Source: Cryobacterium zongtaii (GTDB lineage: Bacteria; Actinomycetota; Actinomycetes; Actinomycetales; Microbacteriaceae). From it: DNA of 64,000 nucleotides. Of the stretch, positions 27,543 to 36,529 are shown in pieces; position 1 is the first letter of the stretch; every line of letters begins with the position of its first letter. The DNA is taken from positions 124,001-188,000 of the forward strand of contig NZ_PPXD01000001.1 in the NCBI RefSeq assembly GCF_002909375.1. Direction: 5' to 3'. A model generated the notes under the pieces. It worked only from the letters and a program-made list of their open reading frames with translations, did not search any database and was not told the DNA's origin. Made by a program: the position numbers and the translations under genes.

Positions 27543-27980
27543 ATGCCACTTGAACCCAAGCCCGCCGACCTGCCCAGAATCCCCGGTGCGCTTCGGCTGT
27601 ACCAGGTCTCGTCGATCATCACCGGTGTTCTGCTGCTACTGCTCTGCGCCGAGGTGATCGCCAAGTACCTCTTCGGCACCGAGCTTGAAGCCGGCGGCCC
27701 GAACGGTTTCCTGGCCCTGGTGCCGGATGGCACCGTGACGGCCGTCAATCTGAGCACCGGACTGCTGATGGTGCACGGCTGGTTCTACGTTCTGTATCTG
27801 TTCGCCGATTTCCGCATCTGGAGCATCATGCGCTGGCCTTTCCCCACCTTCCTACTCATCGCACTCGGAGGCATCATCCCATTCCTGTCCTTCTTCCTCG
27901 AAGCTAAGGTCGGCCAGCGGGTCAAGGCATATCTCGCCGCGCACCCCGTCGCCGCCGTCGAAAGCGGGGTCCGCGCATGA
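27543..27980 (+). CDS. DUF3817 membrane protein
   Basis: Unknown function. The 145 residues have three or four hydrophobic segments and the DUF3817 pattern ([39 protein letters not shown]). Family members are often found next to guaA or SURF1 genes in actinobacteria. TAGAAT (27531-27536) overlaps the SURF1 stop codon and lies exactly 6 nt before this ATG, so an independent leaderless transcript is likely within the cluster. Its TGA overlaps the guaA ATG (27977). Confidence 0.8.
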   Translation: MPLEPKPADLPRIPGALRLYQVSSIITGVLLLLLCAEVIAKYLFGTELEAGGPNGFLALVPDGTVTAVNLSTGLLMVHGWFYVLYLFADFRIWSIMRWPFPTFLLIALGGIIPFLSFFLEAKVGQRVKAYLAAHPVAAVESGVRA

Positions 27981-29656
27981 GCGCCGTGAACCCGATGGAC
28001 GTCGTGGGCGCCGACGGCGCCGAGGGCGCTGAGGGCCTGGAGAACCTGATCGGAACCGAGGAAGGCGCCGCTTCCGTTGCCACCTCCGGCATCAGCCGCC
28101 CGGTGCTCGTGGTGGACTTCGGCGCGCAGTACGCGCAGTTGATCGCCCGGCGCGTGCGCGAGGCATCCGTGTACTCGGAGATCGTGGCGCACTCGATCAC
28201 CGCCGCGGAGGTCGCCGAGAAGAACCCGATCGGCATCGTGCTCTCCGGCGGACCGTCCAGCGTCTACGCCGAGGGTGCCCCCGCCTTCGACCCGGCGATC
28301 TTCGACCTCGGCATCCCGGTGCTGGGCATCTGCTACGGCTTCCAGGTGATGGCCACCGCCCTCGGCGGCGAGGTCTCGCACACCGGCCAGCGCGAATACG
28401 GTTCCACCCCGGTGGTTGTCTCCGACAGCACCAACGCGCTGCTCGCCGACCAGCCCGCCGAGCAGACCGTGTGGATGAGCCACGGCGACTCGGTGTCCAA
28501 GGCCCCCGACGGCTTCACGGTGCTCGCCTCCACGGTGTCGACCCCTGTGGCCGCGTTCGCCAATGACGAACGCCAGCTCTACGGCGTGCAGTGGCACCCC
28601 GAGGTCAAGCACTCCGCGCACGGCCAGCACGTGCTGGAGAACTTCCTGCACCGCGCCGCCGGCATCCCCGCCGACTGGAACAGCGGCAACGTCATCGCGG
28701 AGCAGGTCGCGCTGATTCAGGCTCAGGTGGGCACGGGCAAGGTCATCTGCGGTCTCTCCGGCGGGGTCGATTCCGCCGTCGCCGCCGCCCTGGTGCACAA
28801 GGCCATCGGCGACCAGCTGGTTTGTGTGTTCGTGGACCACGGCCTGCTGCGCGAGGATGAGCGCCGCCAGGTCGAAGAAGACTACGTCAAGGCCACCGGC
28901 ATCCGCCTGGTCACGGTGGATGTGCGCGAGCAGTTCATCAACGCGCTGGCCGGCGTCAGCGACCCGGAGACCAAGCGCAAGATCATCGGCCGCGAGTTCA
29001 TCCGCACCTTCGAGCAGGCTCAGGCCGAGCTCATCAAGGAGGCCGCGGAGATCGACGGCGACCCGATCCGCTTCCTCGTGCAGGGCACCCTGTACCCCGA
29101 CGTCGTCGAGTCCGGCGGCGGCAGCGGCACCGCCAACATCAAGAGTCACCACAACGTGGGCGGCCTGCCAGAGGACCTGCAGTTCGAGCTGGTCGAGCCG
29201 CTGCGCGCCCTGTTCAAGGACGAGGTGCGGGCCATCGGCGCCGAGCTGGGTCTGCCCGCCGAGATCGTGCAACGCCAGCCGTTCCCCGGACCCGGCCTGG
29301 GCATCCGCATCGTCGGCGAGGTAACCCAGGAGCGTCTGGACCTGCTGCGCCAGGCCGATGCGATCGTGCGCGCCGAACTGACCGCCGCGGGCCTTGACCG
29401 GGAGATCTGGCAGTGCCCCGTGGTGCTGCTCGCCGACGTGCGTTCGGTGGGCGTGCAGGGCGACGGTCGCACCTACGGTCACCCGATCGTGCTGCGCCCG
29501 GTGTCCTCCGAGGACGCCATGACGGCCGACTGGACCCGCCTGCCGTACGACCTGCTCGCGAAGATCTCCAACCGCATCACCAACGAGGTCGACGGGGTCA
29601 ACCGCGTGGTTCTCGACGTCACGTCGAAGCCGCCGGGGACCATCGAATGGGAGTAG
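27977..29656 (+). CDS. guaA: GMP synthase (glutamine-hydrolyzing)
   Basis: Converts XMP to GMP using ATP and glutamine; it completes the guanine branch started by guaB in this window. The 559 residues comprise a class I glutamine amidotransferase ([11 protein letters not shown], nucleophile in GICYGF, QWHPEV), an ATP pyrophosphatase (P-loop [13 protein letters not shown]) and the C-terminal dimerization domain ending KPPGTIEWE. The usual length is about 515-530. Here an acidic, Ala/Gly-rich N-terminal extension of about 44 residues precedes the first strand, and no closer start codon is available. Confidence 0.95.
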   Translation: MSAVNPMDVVGADGAEGAEGLENLIGTEEGAASVATSGISRPVLVVDFGAQYAQLIARRVREASVYSEIVAHSITAAEVAEKNPIGIVLSGGPSSVYAEGAPAFDPAIFDLGIPVLGICYGFQVMATALGGEVSHTGQREYGSTPVVVSDSTNALLADQPAEQTVWMSHGDSVSKAPDGFTVLASTVSTPVAAFANDERQLYGVQWHPEVKHSAHGQHVLENFLHRAAGIPADWNSGNVIAEQVALIQAQVGTGKVICGLSGGVDSAVAAALVHKAIGDQLVCVFVDHGLLREDERRQVEEDYVKATGIRLVTVDVREQFINALAGVSDPETKRKIIGREFIRTFEQAQAELIKEAAEIDGDPIRFLVQGTLYPDVVESGGGSGTANIKSHHNVGGLPEDLQFELVEPLRALFKDEVRAIGAELGLPAEIVQRQPFPGPGLGIRIVGEVTQERLDLLRQADAIVRAELTAAGLDREIWQCPVVLLADVRSVGVQGDGRTYGHPIVLRPVSSEDAMTADWTRLPYDLLAKISNRITNEVDGVNRVVLDVTSKPPGTIEWE

Positions 29657-29683
29657 GCGTTCCGCCGCTCCCGTAGTTGTGCC

Positions 29684-29716
29684 GGAAGCACCCTCGCCTT
29701 GCGCGAGGGTGCTTCC
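29684..29716 (+). terminator. Stem-loop terminator of guaA
   Basis: A perfect 14-bp stem, GGAAGCACCCTCGC (29684-29697) and GCGAGGGTGCTTCC (29703-29716), with a CTTGC loop, 27 bp after the guaA stop. No U tract follows, so it may be an I-shaped, U-less terminator as common in actinobacteria. Confidence 0.7.
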
Positions 29717-29838
29717 GTCGTTAGGGGGCCACGGGCGCGGTATGCGGGTCAGGCGCCGCTCTGCGGGTGGCGCGCCACCCGCATAACGGTGCCTTGCCCG
29801 CTTGGCCCAAACTGGGCGCTGGCGCCTGCGAGACGACG

Positions 29839-29869
29839 AAAGGGCCGGCCCGAGGTGGGCCGGCCCTTT
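29839..29869. terminator. Bidirectional terminator
   Basis: AAAGGGCCGGCC (29839-29850) pairs with GGCCGGCCCTTT (29858-29869). The A and T ends give U tracts in both directions. It lies 19 bp beyond the stop of the minus-strand BI-1 gene and backs up guaA termination. Confidence 0.8.
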
Positions 29870-29888
29870 CGGGGTGTGCGGGGGAGTA

Positions 29889-30704
29889 CTACTCGCGGGC
29901 GATCATGAAGATGCGCAGCAGCTCGATGTAGAGCCAGACGACCGTGACCATGATGCCGAACGCGCCACTCCAGCCGTACTTGCGGGGAGCGCGGTTGTTG
30001 ACGCCCTTCTGGATGAAGTCGAAGTCGAGCACGAGGGAGTACGCCGCCATCAGCACGGCCAGCACACCGATGAGCAGGCCCAGCTTGATCTCGAAACCGG
30101 CGATCGCGATGGTGCCGCTGCGCATGCCGAACGCACCGTCGACGGCGCCGAACATCATCATGCCGAAGTTGACCAGGGAGAAGACCGCGTAGCCGACCAT
30201 CGCGACGAGGAACACCTTGGTGGCCCGCTTCGAGGCGCGGATCTTGCCGCTGGAGAACAGCGCCAGGGTGACACCGACAACCACGAGGGTGGCGATGACG
30301 GCCTGCACGACGACCCCGGGGGCGATCTGCTCGAAGATGCGGGAGATGCCACCGACGAACAGTCCCTCAAGCGCGGCGTAGGCGAGGATCAGGGGCGGCG
30401 ACGGCTCTTTCTTGAAGGCGTTGACCAGGCCGAGCACGAGCCCGCCGATCCCACCGAGGATGACCAGGAACGGCATCACCGGGGTGAGCACCCACGCTGT
30501 CGCCGCGGCGGCCAGCAGGATCGCGAAGGCCAGGACGGTCTTCCCGATGGTGTCCTCGTAGGTCATCCGGTCGGTGTCCTGCGAACCGGCGGAGGGCGAG
30601 TTGTAGAGCGCCTGCAGGTCGTTGTCGGAGAGCACCTTGGACGTAGCAACGGCGCCGGGAGCGCCGAACGCGGCGTTTCTAAATGCGGGGTTGGAGGTAG
30701 CCAT
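29889..30704 (-). CDS. Bax inhibitor-1/YccA family membrane protein
   Basis: Seven-helix integral membrane protein of the BI-1-like family; bacterial members act as pH-sensitive Ca2+ leak channels or have unknown roles. The 271 residues begin MATSNPAFRNAAFG and have a disordered N-terminal 75 residues. Hydrophobic segments follow, with YAALEGLFVGGISRIFE, VLDFDFIQKGVNNRAPRKYGW and a C-terminal LYIELLRIFMIARE. Helices VI-VII with conserved acidic residues (LVLDFDF and YIELLR) fit the family. The ATG at 30704 follows CAGGA by 5 nt; upstream in-frame starts lack a site. Confidence 0.88.
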   Translation of the reverse strand: MATSNPAFRNAAFGAPGAVATSKVLSDNDLQALYNSPSAGSQDTDRMTYEDTIGKTVLAFAILLAAAATAWVLTPVMPFLVILGGIGGLVLGLVNAFKKEPSPPLILAYAALEGLFVGGISRIFEQIAPGVVVQAVIATLVVVGVTLALFSSGKIRASKRATKVFLVAMVGYAVFSLVNFGMMMFGAVDGAFGMRSGTIAIAGFEIKLGLLIGVLAVLMAAYSLVLDFDFIQKGVNNRAPRKYGWSGAFGIMVTVVWLYIELLRIFMIARE

Positions 30705-30806
30705 GGTTTCCTGCCTAACAATCAGCTGGTGAGGGGTGCGCGCCGGTGTCCGACGCGCGAGTCTGTGCCACAAATCTACCGGATCAACCCGTAGTTTGCT
30801 GAGAGT

Positions 30807-31337
30807 CTACTCAGCCTTGACCGGGTCGTGAACGGTGGCTGCGGCGGGCCCGGCGGCCATCTCGCGTTGACGCCAGAGCGCCAGCGCCCAGCCCAACCAG
30901 GCGCAGGCCACACTGGCCAGAGAACCGCTCAGCAGCCCGATCCAGTGCTGGCTGTACTCGTTAAGGGCGCCCTTGAGCACGAAGCTCAGGACGATCACCG
31001 GGATCAGGGCCAGATAGCTGCGCCCCGGCCGGTGCCGGGCGAACAGCCATCCGGCCAGCAACACCGCGAATGCTCCCGCAAAATCCGGGCCGGCGATGAG
31101 CACGAGCGCGGCCAGCAGGCACGGCAGGATCACGACCAGCCGGCGCCAGAGGGCACCGGGCAGGATCAGCCAGCCGAGCAGCTGCGCGCAGGGCCCGACC
31201 AGGACGAACCACAGACTGTAGGTGCTGACCATGTTGGTCAGGGCCGCGCCGAGCAGGATCATCAGGAGGCCCACCGCATACCGCCATCGGGGGTCGCCCC
31301 AGCGCACGCGGGGTGTCGGGTCGATCCAGGTGGTCAC
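30807..31337 (-). CDS. Unknown membrane protein
   Basis: I do not recognise the family. From the GTG at 31337 the protein has 176 residues, with about five or six hydrophobic segments and short polar loops. The N-terminus is TTWIDPTPRVRWGDPRWRYAVG and the C-terminus is polar. The frame is open another 15 codons upstream, but that would overlap the divergent GDPD start. CAGAAT (31351-31346, minus strand) lies 8 nt before the GTG, a possible near-leaderless promoter. It is separated from the divergent glycerophosphodiesterase by only 38 bp. Confidence 0.6.
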   Translation of the reverse strand: MTTWIDPTPRVRWGDPRWRYAVGLLMILLGAALTNMVSTYSLWFVLVGPCAQLLGWLILPGALWRRLVVILPCLLAALVLIAGPDFAGAFAVLLAGWLFARHRPGRSYLALIPVIVLSFVLKGALNEYSQHWIGLLSGSLASVACAWLGWALALWRQREMAAGPAAATVHDPVKAE

Positions 31338-31375
31338 AACACAAGATTCTGGCAGGCCTTGGCTAACCTTGGGAC

Positions 31376-32413
31376 ATGCCACCCCTCGTGATCGCTCACC
31401 GCGGTGCCAGCGGCTACCGCCCGGAGCACACCGAAGCCGCCTACAGGCTCGCGTTCGCCCTGGGCGCCGACGCCGTCGAGCCCGACATCGTCGCCACCAA
31501 GGACGGCGTGCTGGTAGTGCGGCACGAGAACGAGATCTCCGGCACGACGGATGTGGCCTCCCACCCCGAATTCGCCGGCCGCCGCACGGAGAAGGTGATC
31601 GACGGTGTCGCCATGACCGGCTGGTTCACCGAGGACTTCACCTGGGCGGAGCTGCGCACCCTGCGCGCCCGCGAGCGGCTGCCCGCCCTGCGCGGCCTGA
31701 GCGCCAGCTTCGACGGACTCTTCCCGATCCTGCGGCTGCGCGACGTGTTCCGTCTGGTCGATCGGGTGGAGGCGCCGTTGGATCGGGAGCTCGGCGTTGT
31801 CGCCGAGATCAAGCACGCCAGCTACTTCGAGTCCATCGGGCTGCCGCTGGACGAACTGTTCGCCGCCGAGGTCAACGAGGCCGGCTGGAACACCGGGGAG
31901 GGCCGGCTCACCATCGAGAGCTTCGAACGCACGGTGCTGGCCCAGGTGCAGGCGCGCGGCGTCTTCGGCCGTCGGGTGTTCCTGCTCGAGGCCAGCGGAG
32001 CACCCGCCGATCTCGTTGCCAGGTTCGGCGACCGGGCCACCACCTACGCGGATTACCTCACCGACCTGGCGCTGTACCAGCTCGGCCACCAGCTCGACGG
32101 CATCAGCGTGCCCAAATCCCTCATCCTGCACACCGGCGCCGACGGCAACATCGACGGCGCCTCAGACCTGGTGGACGCCGCCCACGCCGCCGGCCTGGCG
32201 ATCTACACCTGGACGCTGCGACCGGAGAACCGGTTCCTGGCCCCCAGCTTCAGGGTCGGCACCCGCAAGGCCGACTTCGGCAACTGGCAGGCCGAGTTCC
32301 GCACCATCATGGACACCGGCATCGACGGGGTCTTCGCCGACCAGCCCGACCTGGCGGTACACGTGCGCGACGGGCTGCCCGCCGGGCTGCCGCATCCGCT
32401 CTCACCCGCCTGA
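31376..32413 (+). CDS. Glycerophosphodiester phosphodiesterase
   Basis: Hydrolyses glycerophosphodiesters to glycerol-3-phosphate and an alcohol. The 345 residues have the GDPD barrel signature: IAHRGASGYRPEHTEAAYR (catalytic His, Arg), VEPDIVATKDGVLVVRHE (metal Glu/Asp and second catalytic His) and VVAEIKH. No signal peptide is visible, so it may act in the cytosol, feeding glycerol-3-phosphate to GlpD. The ATG at 31376 has no Shine-Dalgarno sequence; TAACCT (31364-31369) lies exactly 6 nt upstream, indicating a leaderless mRNA. Confidence 0.9.
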   Translation: MPPLVIAHRGASGYRPEHTEAAYRLAFALGADAVEPDIVATKDGVLVVRHENEISGTTDVASHPEFAGRRTEKVIDGVAMTGWFTEDFTWAELRTLRARERLPALRGLSASFDGLFPILRLRDVFRLVDRVEAPLDRELGVVAEIKHASYFESIGLPLDELFAAEVNEAGWNTGEGRLTIESFERTVLAQVQARGVFGRRVFLLEASGAPADLVARFGDRATTYADYLTDLALYQLGHQLDGISVPKSLILHTGADGNIDGASDLVDAAHAAGLAIYTWTLRPENRFLAPSFRVGTRKADFGNWQAEFRTIMDTGIDGVFADQPDLAVHVRDGLPAGLPHPLSPA

Positions 32414-32467
32414 TCCCCTACCCGCCGCGGGGCGGATGTCGGCGGCTGCGCTTAGAATTGGCTGGCC

Positions 32468-34933
32468 ATGACTTTGTCTCCAGACCTGCCCAACGCCCCC
32501 GCGACCAGGTCGTCCGCGACCCCGATCATCCTCGACGGACGAGCGGGCCCCGACGCCGGTTCCGAGCAGCAGAGCCCGCTCTTCGACGGCCTCAACCCGC
32601 AGCAGCTCGAGGCCGTCAAGTACCGCGGCCCGGCCCTGCTGATCGTCGCGGGCGCCGGCTCGGGCAAGACCAGCGTGCTCACCCGCCGGGTCGCCGGCCT
32701 GATCGAGACCCGCGAGGCGTGGCCCAGCCAGATCCTGGCGATCACGTTCACCAACAAGGCCGCCGCCGAGATGCGCGAACGAGTGAAGGCCCTGCTCGGT
32801 CAGGCATCCGACGGCATGTGGATCAGCACCTTCCACTCCTCCTGCGTGCGCATCCTGCGCCGCGAGGCCGAGAGCGCGGGGCTGTCGGCGAACTTCAGCA
32901 TCTACGATTCGGCCGACTCCAAGGTCACCATCAAGCGCATCATCAAACAGCTCGACGCGGACACCCTCGGCTTCACACCCGGCAACGTGGCGTCCAAGAT
33001 CTCCAAGCTCAAGAACGAGCTGGCGGATGTCGATTCCTACGCCCGCAACGCGAACATGAGCGACCCGCAGGAGGTCATGTTCGTCGAGATCTTCCGCCAG
33101 TACACGCGGCGGCTGCGCGCGGCCAGCGCCCTCGACTTCGACGACCTGATCGGCGAGACCGTGTTCCTGTTCCGGGCCTTCCCCAAGGTCGCGGCACTGT
33201 ACCGGCGCCGGTTCCGGCACATCCTGGTCGACGAATACCAGGACACCAACCACGCCCAGTACGCGCTGGTGCGTGAGCTCACCCGCCCTGTCGACGCCGA
33301 ACTGGCCGACGACATGGAGGATGCGGGCCTGCACGTCAAGAACCTGCAGGACGCCTCCGGCCAGATCCCCGGTGCGTCGCTGACCGTCGTCGGCGACTCC
33401 GACCAGTCCATCTACGCGTTCCGCGGCGCCTCCAGCCGCAACATCACCGAGTTCGAACGGGACTTTCCCGGCACCAAGGTGATCCTGCTCGAGCAGAACT
33501 ACCGCTCCACCCAGAACATCCTCTCGGCCGCGAACGCCGTGATCGGCAACAACTTCGACCGCCGCGAGAAGCGGCTCTGGAGCGCCGGCGGCGACGGCGA
33601 GAAGATCGTGGGCTACACCGCGTACAACGGGCACGACGAGGCCCAGTTCGTGGCCGACGAGATCGAGGTGCTGCACCGCGCCGGTATGGCCTACCGCGAC
33701 ATGGCGGTGTTCTACCGCACCAACGCGCAGACCCGTGCGCTGGAAGAAATCCTGGTGCGCGCCGCAGTGCCGTACCGCGTCGTCGGCGGCACCAAGTTCT
33801 ACGAACGCGCCGAGATCAAGGATGCGCTGGCCTACCTCGTCGCCGTCGCCAACCCGCTGGACGAACTGGCGCTCCGCCGCATCCTGAACACCCCCAAGCG
33901 CGGCATCGGCCCGGCCACCGAAACCCAGCTGGCCAGCTTCGCCGAGACCAACGGCATCTCCTTCCGCCAGGCCATGCGCGACTCCGGCGGGCTGGGCCTG
34001 GGGCCCAAGGTGACCGGCGCGATTCTGCAGCTGGCAACCCTGCTCGATTCGGCCGCCCTCATGATGGACCCGGAGAACCCGGCCGGAGCCGCCAACGTCA
34101 GCGACCTGCTCACCTTCCTGCTCGACGGCAGCGGTCTGCTCGCCGTGCTGCGCGCCAGCCGCGATGCGCAGGACGAGGTGCGGGCGGAGAACATCGAGGA
34201 GCTCGTCGCCCAGACCAAGGACTTCAACCGGGCGAACCCCGACGCCGGCCTGGTCGACTTCCTCACCCAGGTGTCCCTCGTCGCGGCCGCCGACGACCTC
34301 GACGACGCCTCCGGTACCGTGTCGCTGATGACGCTGCACACCGCCAAGGGCCTCGAATACGAGGCCGTGTTCCTCACCGGCGTCGAGGAGGGGCTGCTGC
34401 CGCACCAGATGTCGGCCGGTGAACCCGGCGGGCCCGCCGAGGAACGGCGTCTCTTCTACGTGGGCATCACCCGGGCCCGGCAGCGGCTCTACCTGTCGCT
34501 GGCGATGACCCGCGCCCAGTTCGGCGAGGTCAACGTGGCCATGCCCAGCCGCTACCTGCAGGAGATCCCGGCCACGCTGATCGACTGGAAACAGTCGCCC
34601 GGCATGGCCAATTCCCGCGGCGGCACCCAGCCCCGGGCGCTCAACGCGCGCCGCGACGGCGGCGGCTTCGGCAGCCGCAGCGGCACCCCGGGCCAGCTGC
34701 CGCCGGCACCAAAGCCGAAGACCGAGTGGGCCAACCGGGTTACCGCGCAGGTGCGCGACAACGGTGACCTCAGCCTGAACGCGGGAGACCGCATCCGTCA
34801 CGTCGACTTCGGTGACGGCAAGGTCAACCAGGTCACCGGCGAAGGCACCAAACGCATCGCGCACGTGCAGTTCGACACCAGCGGGGCGAAGAAGCTCTTG
34901 ATCAAGATCGCCCCGATCGAGAAGATCGAGTGA
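32468..34933 (+). CDS. pcrA: ATP-dependent DNA helicase PcrA/UvrD
   Basis: Superfamily 1A 3'-5' helicase acting in repair, replication restart and RNA polymerase clearance. The 821 residues carry the Q motif GLNPQQLEAV, Walker A AGAGSGKT (61-68), motif Ia ITFTNKAAAEMRERV, motif II LVDEYQDTN, motif III VVGDSDQSIYAFRGA, motif IV EQNYRST and motif V MTLHTAKGLEYE. The C-terminal about 45 residues (GDRIRHVDFGDGKV) match the Tudor-like RNA-polymerase-binding domain of PcrA. TAGAAT (32453-32458) lies 9 nt before the ATG. The last codons overlap the FUSC start (GTGA). Confidence 0.96.
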   Translation: MTLSPDLPNAPATRSSATPIILDGRAGPDAGSEQQSPLFDGLNPQQLEAVKYRGPALLIVAGAGSGKTSVLTRRVAGLIETREAWPSQILAITFTNKAAAEMRERVKALLGQASDGMWISTFHSSCVRILRREAESAGLSANFSIYDSADSKVTIKRIIKQLDADTLGFTPGNVASKISKLKNELADVDSYARNANMSDPQEVMFVEIFRQYTRRLRAASALDFDDLIGETVFLFRAFPKVAALYRRRFRHILVDEYQDTNHAQYALVRELTRPVDAELADDMEDAGLHVKNLQDASGQIPGASLTVVGDSDQSIYAFRGASSRNITEFERDFPGTKVILLEQNYRSTQNILSAANAVIGNNFDRREKRLWSAGGDGEKIVGYTAYNGHDEAQFVADEIEVLHRAGMAYRDMAVFYRTNAQTRALEEILVRAAVPYRVVGGTKFYERAEIKDALAYLVAVANPLDELALRRILNTPKRGIGPATETQLASFAETNGISFRQAMRDSGGLGLGPKVTGAILQLATLLDSAALMMDPENPAGAANVSDLLTFLLDGSGLLAVLRASRDAQDEVRAENIEELVAQTKDFNRANPDAGLVDFLTQVSLVAAADDLDDASGTVSLMTLHTAKGLEYEAVFLTGVEEGLLPHQMSAGEPGGPAEERRLFYVGITRARQRLYLSLAMTRAQFGEVNVAMPSRYLQEIPATLIDWKQSPGMANSRGGTQPRALNARRDGGGFGSRSGTPGQLPPAPKPKTEWANRVTAQVRDNGDLSLNAGDRIRHVDFGDGKVNQVTGEGTKRIAHVQFDTSGAKKLLIKIAPIEKIE

Positions 34934-36024
34934 CGGCGCCACACCACGACGATTCAGCGGGTGCCCGCTCCCGGCCCGAGACACTGAGGCAGTGGGCGCG
35001 GTCCCTGCGCGCCCTCGACCTGGAGGTCGCCACCCGGGCGACGCTGGCTATGGTGATTCCGCTCATCGTGCTGGTGCTCGCCGGGCGCATCGACTGGGCC
35101 GTGTACGCCTCGTTCGGCGGCATGACGGCCCTGTTCGGACGCAGCGAACCGTACCGGCTGCGGGCCAGGTCGGTGAGCGTGGCGGCCGTGGGGATGGTCG
35201 GCAGCATCGGTTTCGGGTTGCTGTTGGCGGCGCTCGGGGCGCCGCTCGGCCTGCTGACGCTGGGCCTGATCGTGGTGTTGGTTCTCGGAGTGCTGCTGGT
35301 CAACACGATGGGACTGTTCCCCGGCACACCGCTGTTCTTCGTGTTCGCCTACACGGTGTGCGCCCAGGTGCCCACCGAGCCCGACCAGGTGCTGACCCGG
35401 CTGCTCGTTGGCGTGGCCGGTGCCGCCTTCGCTTGGCTGGTGACGATGTCGGGCGCTCTGCTGCGCAGGGCCGCGCCGGAGCGGTCGGCCCCGCTGTTCA
35501 AGCAGCTGCCGAGGCAGCCCCGCCTCAACCCGACCGCGTACCGTGACGGCCGGGTCTGGCTGTCGATCGGGCAGATGGTGGTGGGCAGCCTGGTCGCCGG
35601 TGGCCTGGCCATTCTCGTGGGCGTCGGTCATCCGTACTGGGCCGTGGTGAGCGTGGTCGCAGTCTTGCCGCCGCCCGGCGCCAGGCACTCCACCTCCCGC
35701 GCGTTCCACCGTATTTTCGGCACCGCGCTCGGGGTCCTGGTGACGGGGTTGGTGCTGTTGCCGGGTCCGCCCGTCTGGGTGCTGATCCTGGTGATCGCGA
35801 TCGGCCAGTTCGGCGCCGAGATCCTGGTGGGCAAACACTACGGTGCCGCGCTGCTGTTCATCACCCCGCTGGCGCTGACGGTGGCCCACCTGGGCAGCCC
35901 GGTGCCGGTGTCGGACCTTCTGGTCGACAGGGTCGTGGAAACGGTTCTGGGCGGCGCCGTCGCCCTGGTGATCGTGGTCGCCACCCGCGCGGGCCTGGCC
36001 CGGCGCGCCGGCGCGCCACTCTGA
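34930..36024 (+). CDS. FUSC family membrane protein
   Basis: Member of the fusaric acid resistance/aromatic acid exporter-like (FUSC) family; substrate unknown. The 364 residues show two blocks of hydrophobic helices (about 35-180 and 215-355) with a short polar middle (LLRRAAPERSAPLFKQLPRQ). The second block contains the FUSC-like stretch HPYWAVVSVVAVLPPPGARHSTSRAFHRIFGT in pieces. It starts with GTG, overlapping the pcrA stop by 4 nt, so translation is coupled, although no functional link to PcrA is evident. Confidence 0.8.
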   Translation: MTAPHHDDSAGARSRPETLRQWARSLRALDLEVATRATLAMVIPLIVLVLAGRIDWAVYASFGGMTALFGRSEPYRLRARSVSVAAVGMVGSIGFGLLLAALGAPLGLLTLGLIVVLVLGVLLVNTMGLFPGTPLFFVFAYTVCAQVPTEPDQVLTRLLVGVAGAAFAWLVTMSGALLRRAAPERSAPLFKQLPRQPRLNPTAYRDGRVWLSIGQMVVGSLVAGGLAILVGVGHPYWAVVSVVAVLPPPGARHSTSRAFHRIFGTALGVLVTGLVLLPGPPVWVLILVIAIGQFGAEILVGKHYGAALLFITPLALTVAHLGSPVPVSDLLVDRVVETVLGGAVALVIVVATRAGLARRAGAPL

Positions 36025-36076
36025 CCCGTGCCGTGTGGGCGGCCACCGACGCCTTGTCGCCGACCACCGACGACGG

Positions 36077-36120
36077 TACGGTGTCCTGCACCGGGACCCG
36101 CGCGCTGCAGCCGTCCCGGT
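36077..36120 (+). promoter_or_regulatory. Candidate promoter with 5' mRNA hairpin
   Basis: TACGGT (36077-36082), the same -10 hexamer seen before the AraC-family gene, would start transcription near 36089. There a perfect 8-bp stem ACCGGGAC (36090-36097)/GTCCCGGT (36113-36120) begins. The hairpin would cap the 5' end of the mRNA for the small acidic protein. Confidence 0.4.
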
Positions 36121-36173
36121 CACCCGATACCCGCAACGTTCAGCGTCGGCGCGCGTCCGAAGGAGGTTCGATC

Positions 36174-36398
36174 ATGACCCAGGATTCCGACGGCCTGTGG
36201 CCGCACGACCCCGAGGCGCTCGACGATAACCGCGTCGTCGACGACCTTGAGATCCCCGCGGACGAAGAGCTGCTTCCCGACGCCGAGGACATCGCGCCGA
36301 CCGACGTGGAGACCACCGACGAGTGGGGCGACGACGCCGACAACCGGCTCGTCGACCTCGGCGACGACATTGACGATGACGAGTCCGTGGACCGCTGA
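36174..36398 (+). CDS. Small highly acidic protein, unknown
   Basis: A 74-residue protein with no recognised domain. About a third of its residues are Asp or Glu (DDLEIPADEELLPDAED, LGDDIDDDESVDR), so it is strongly acidic and probably disordered. The ATG at 36174 has a textbook AGGAGG 8-9 nt upstream, unlike most neighbours, and a possible promoter and mRNA hairpin precede it. These signals make it a real gene despite its size. It is followed by 131 bp before the convergent DUF1254 gene. Confidence 0.7.
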   Translation: MTQDSDGLWPHDPEALDDNRVVDDLEIPADEELLPDAEDIAPTDVETTDEWGDDADNRLVDLGDDIDDDESVDR

Positions 36399-36490
36399 CC
36401 CTGGTGGGACGGTTCGGCAGCGTCGCGCCTGGGCGACTTGCTCGTGCGGGGCCTCGTGCGGCTGACGGCCGTTTATCAGGACATCCGTCT

Positions 36491-36517
36491 AAAAAAAGGG
36501 ATGCTGCGTCCGATCCC
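36491..36517 (-). terminator. Intrinsic terminator of the DUF1254 gene
   Basis: Read on the minus strand, GGGAT (36517-36513) and ATCCC (36502-36498) form a short stem followed by seven Ts (36497-36491). It lies 13 bp past the DUF1254 stop. The run of seven A/T is exceptional in this GC-rich window. Confidence 0.6.
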
Positions 36518-36529
36518 GTCCTGGTAAAG

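Noticed and set aside
32402-34984. 860-codon minus-strand frame over pcrA
   Set aside because: Antisense shadow; composition of a mirrored GC-rich gene and no recognisable motif.
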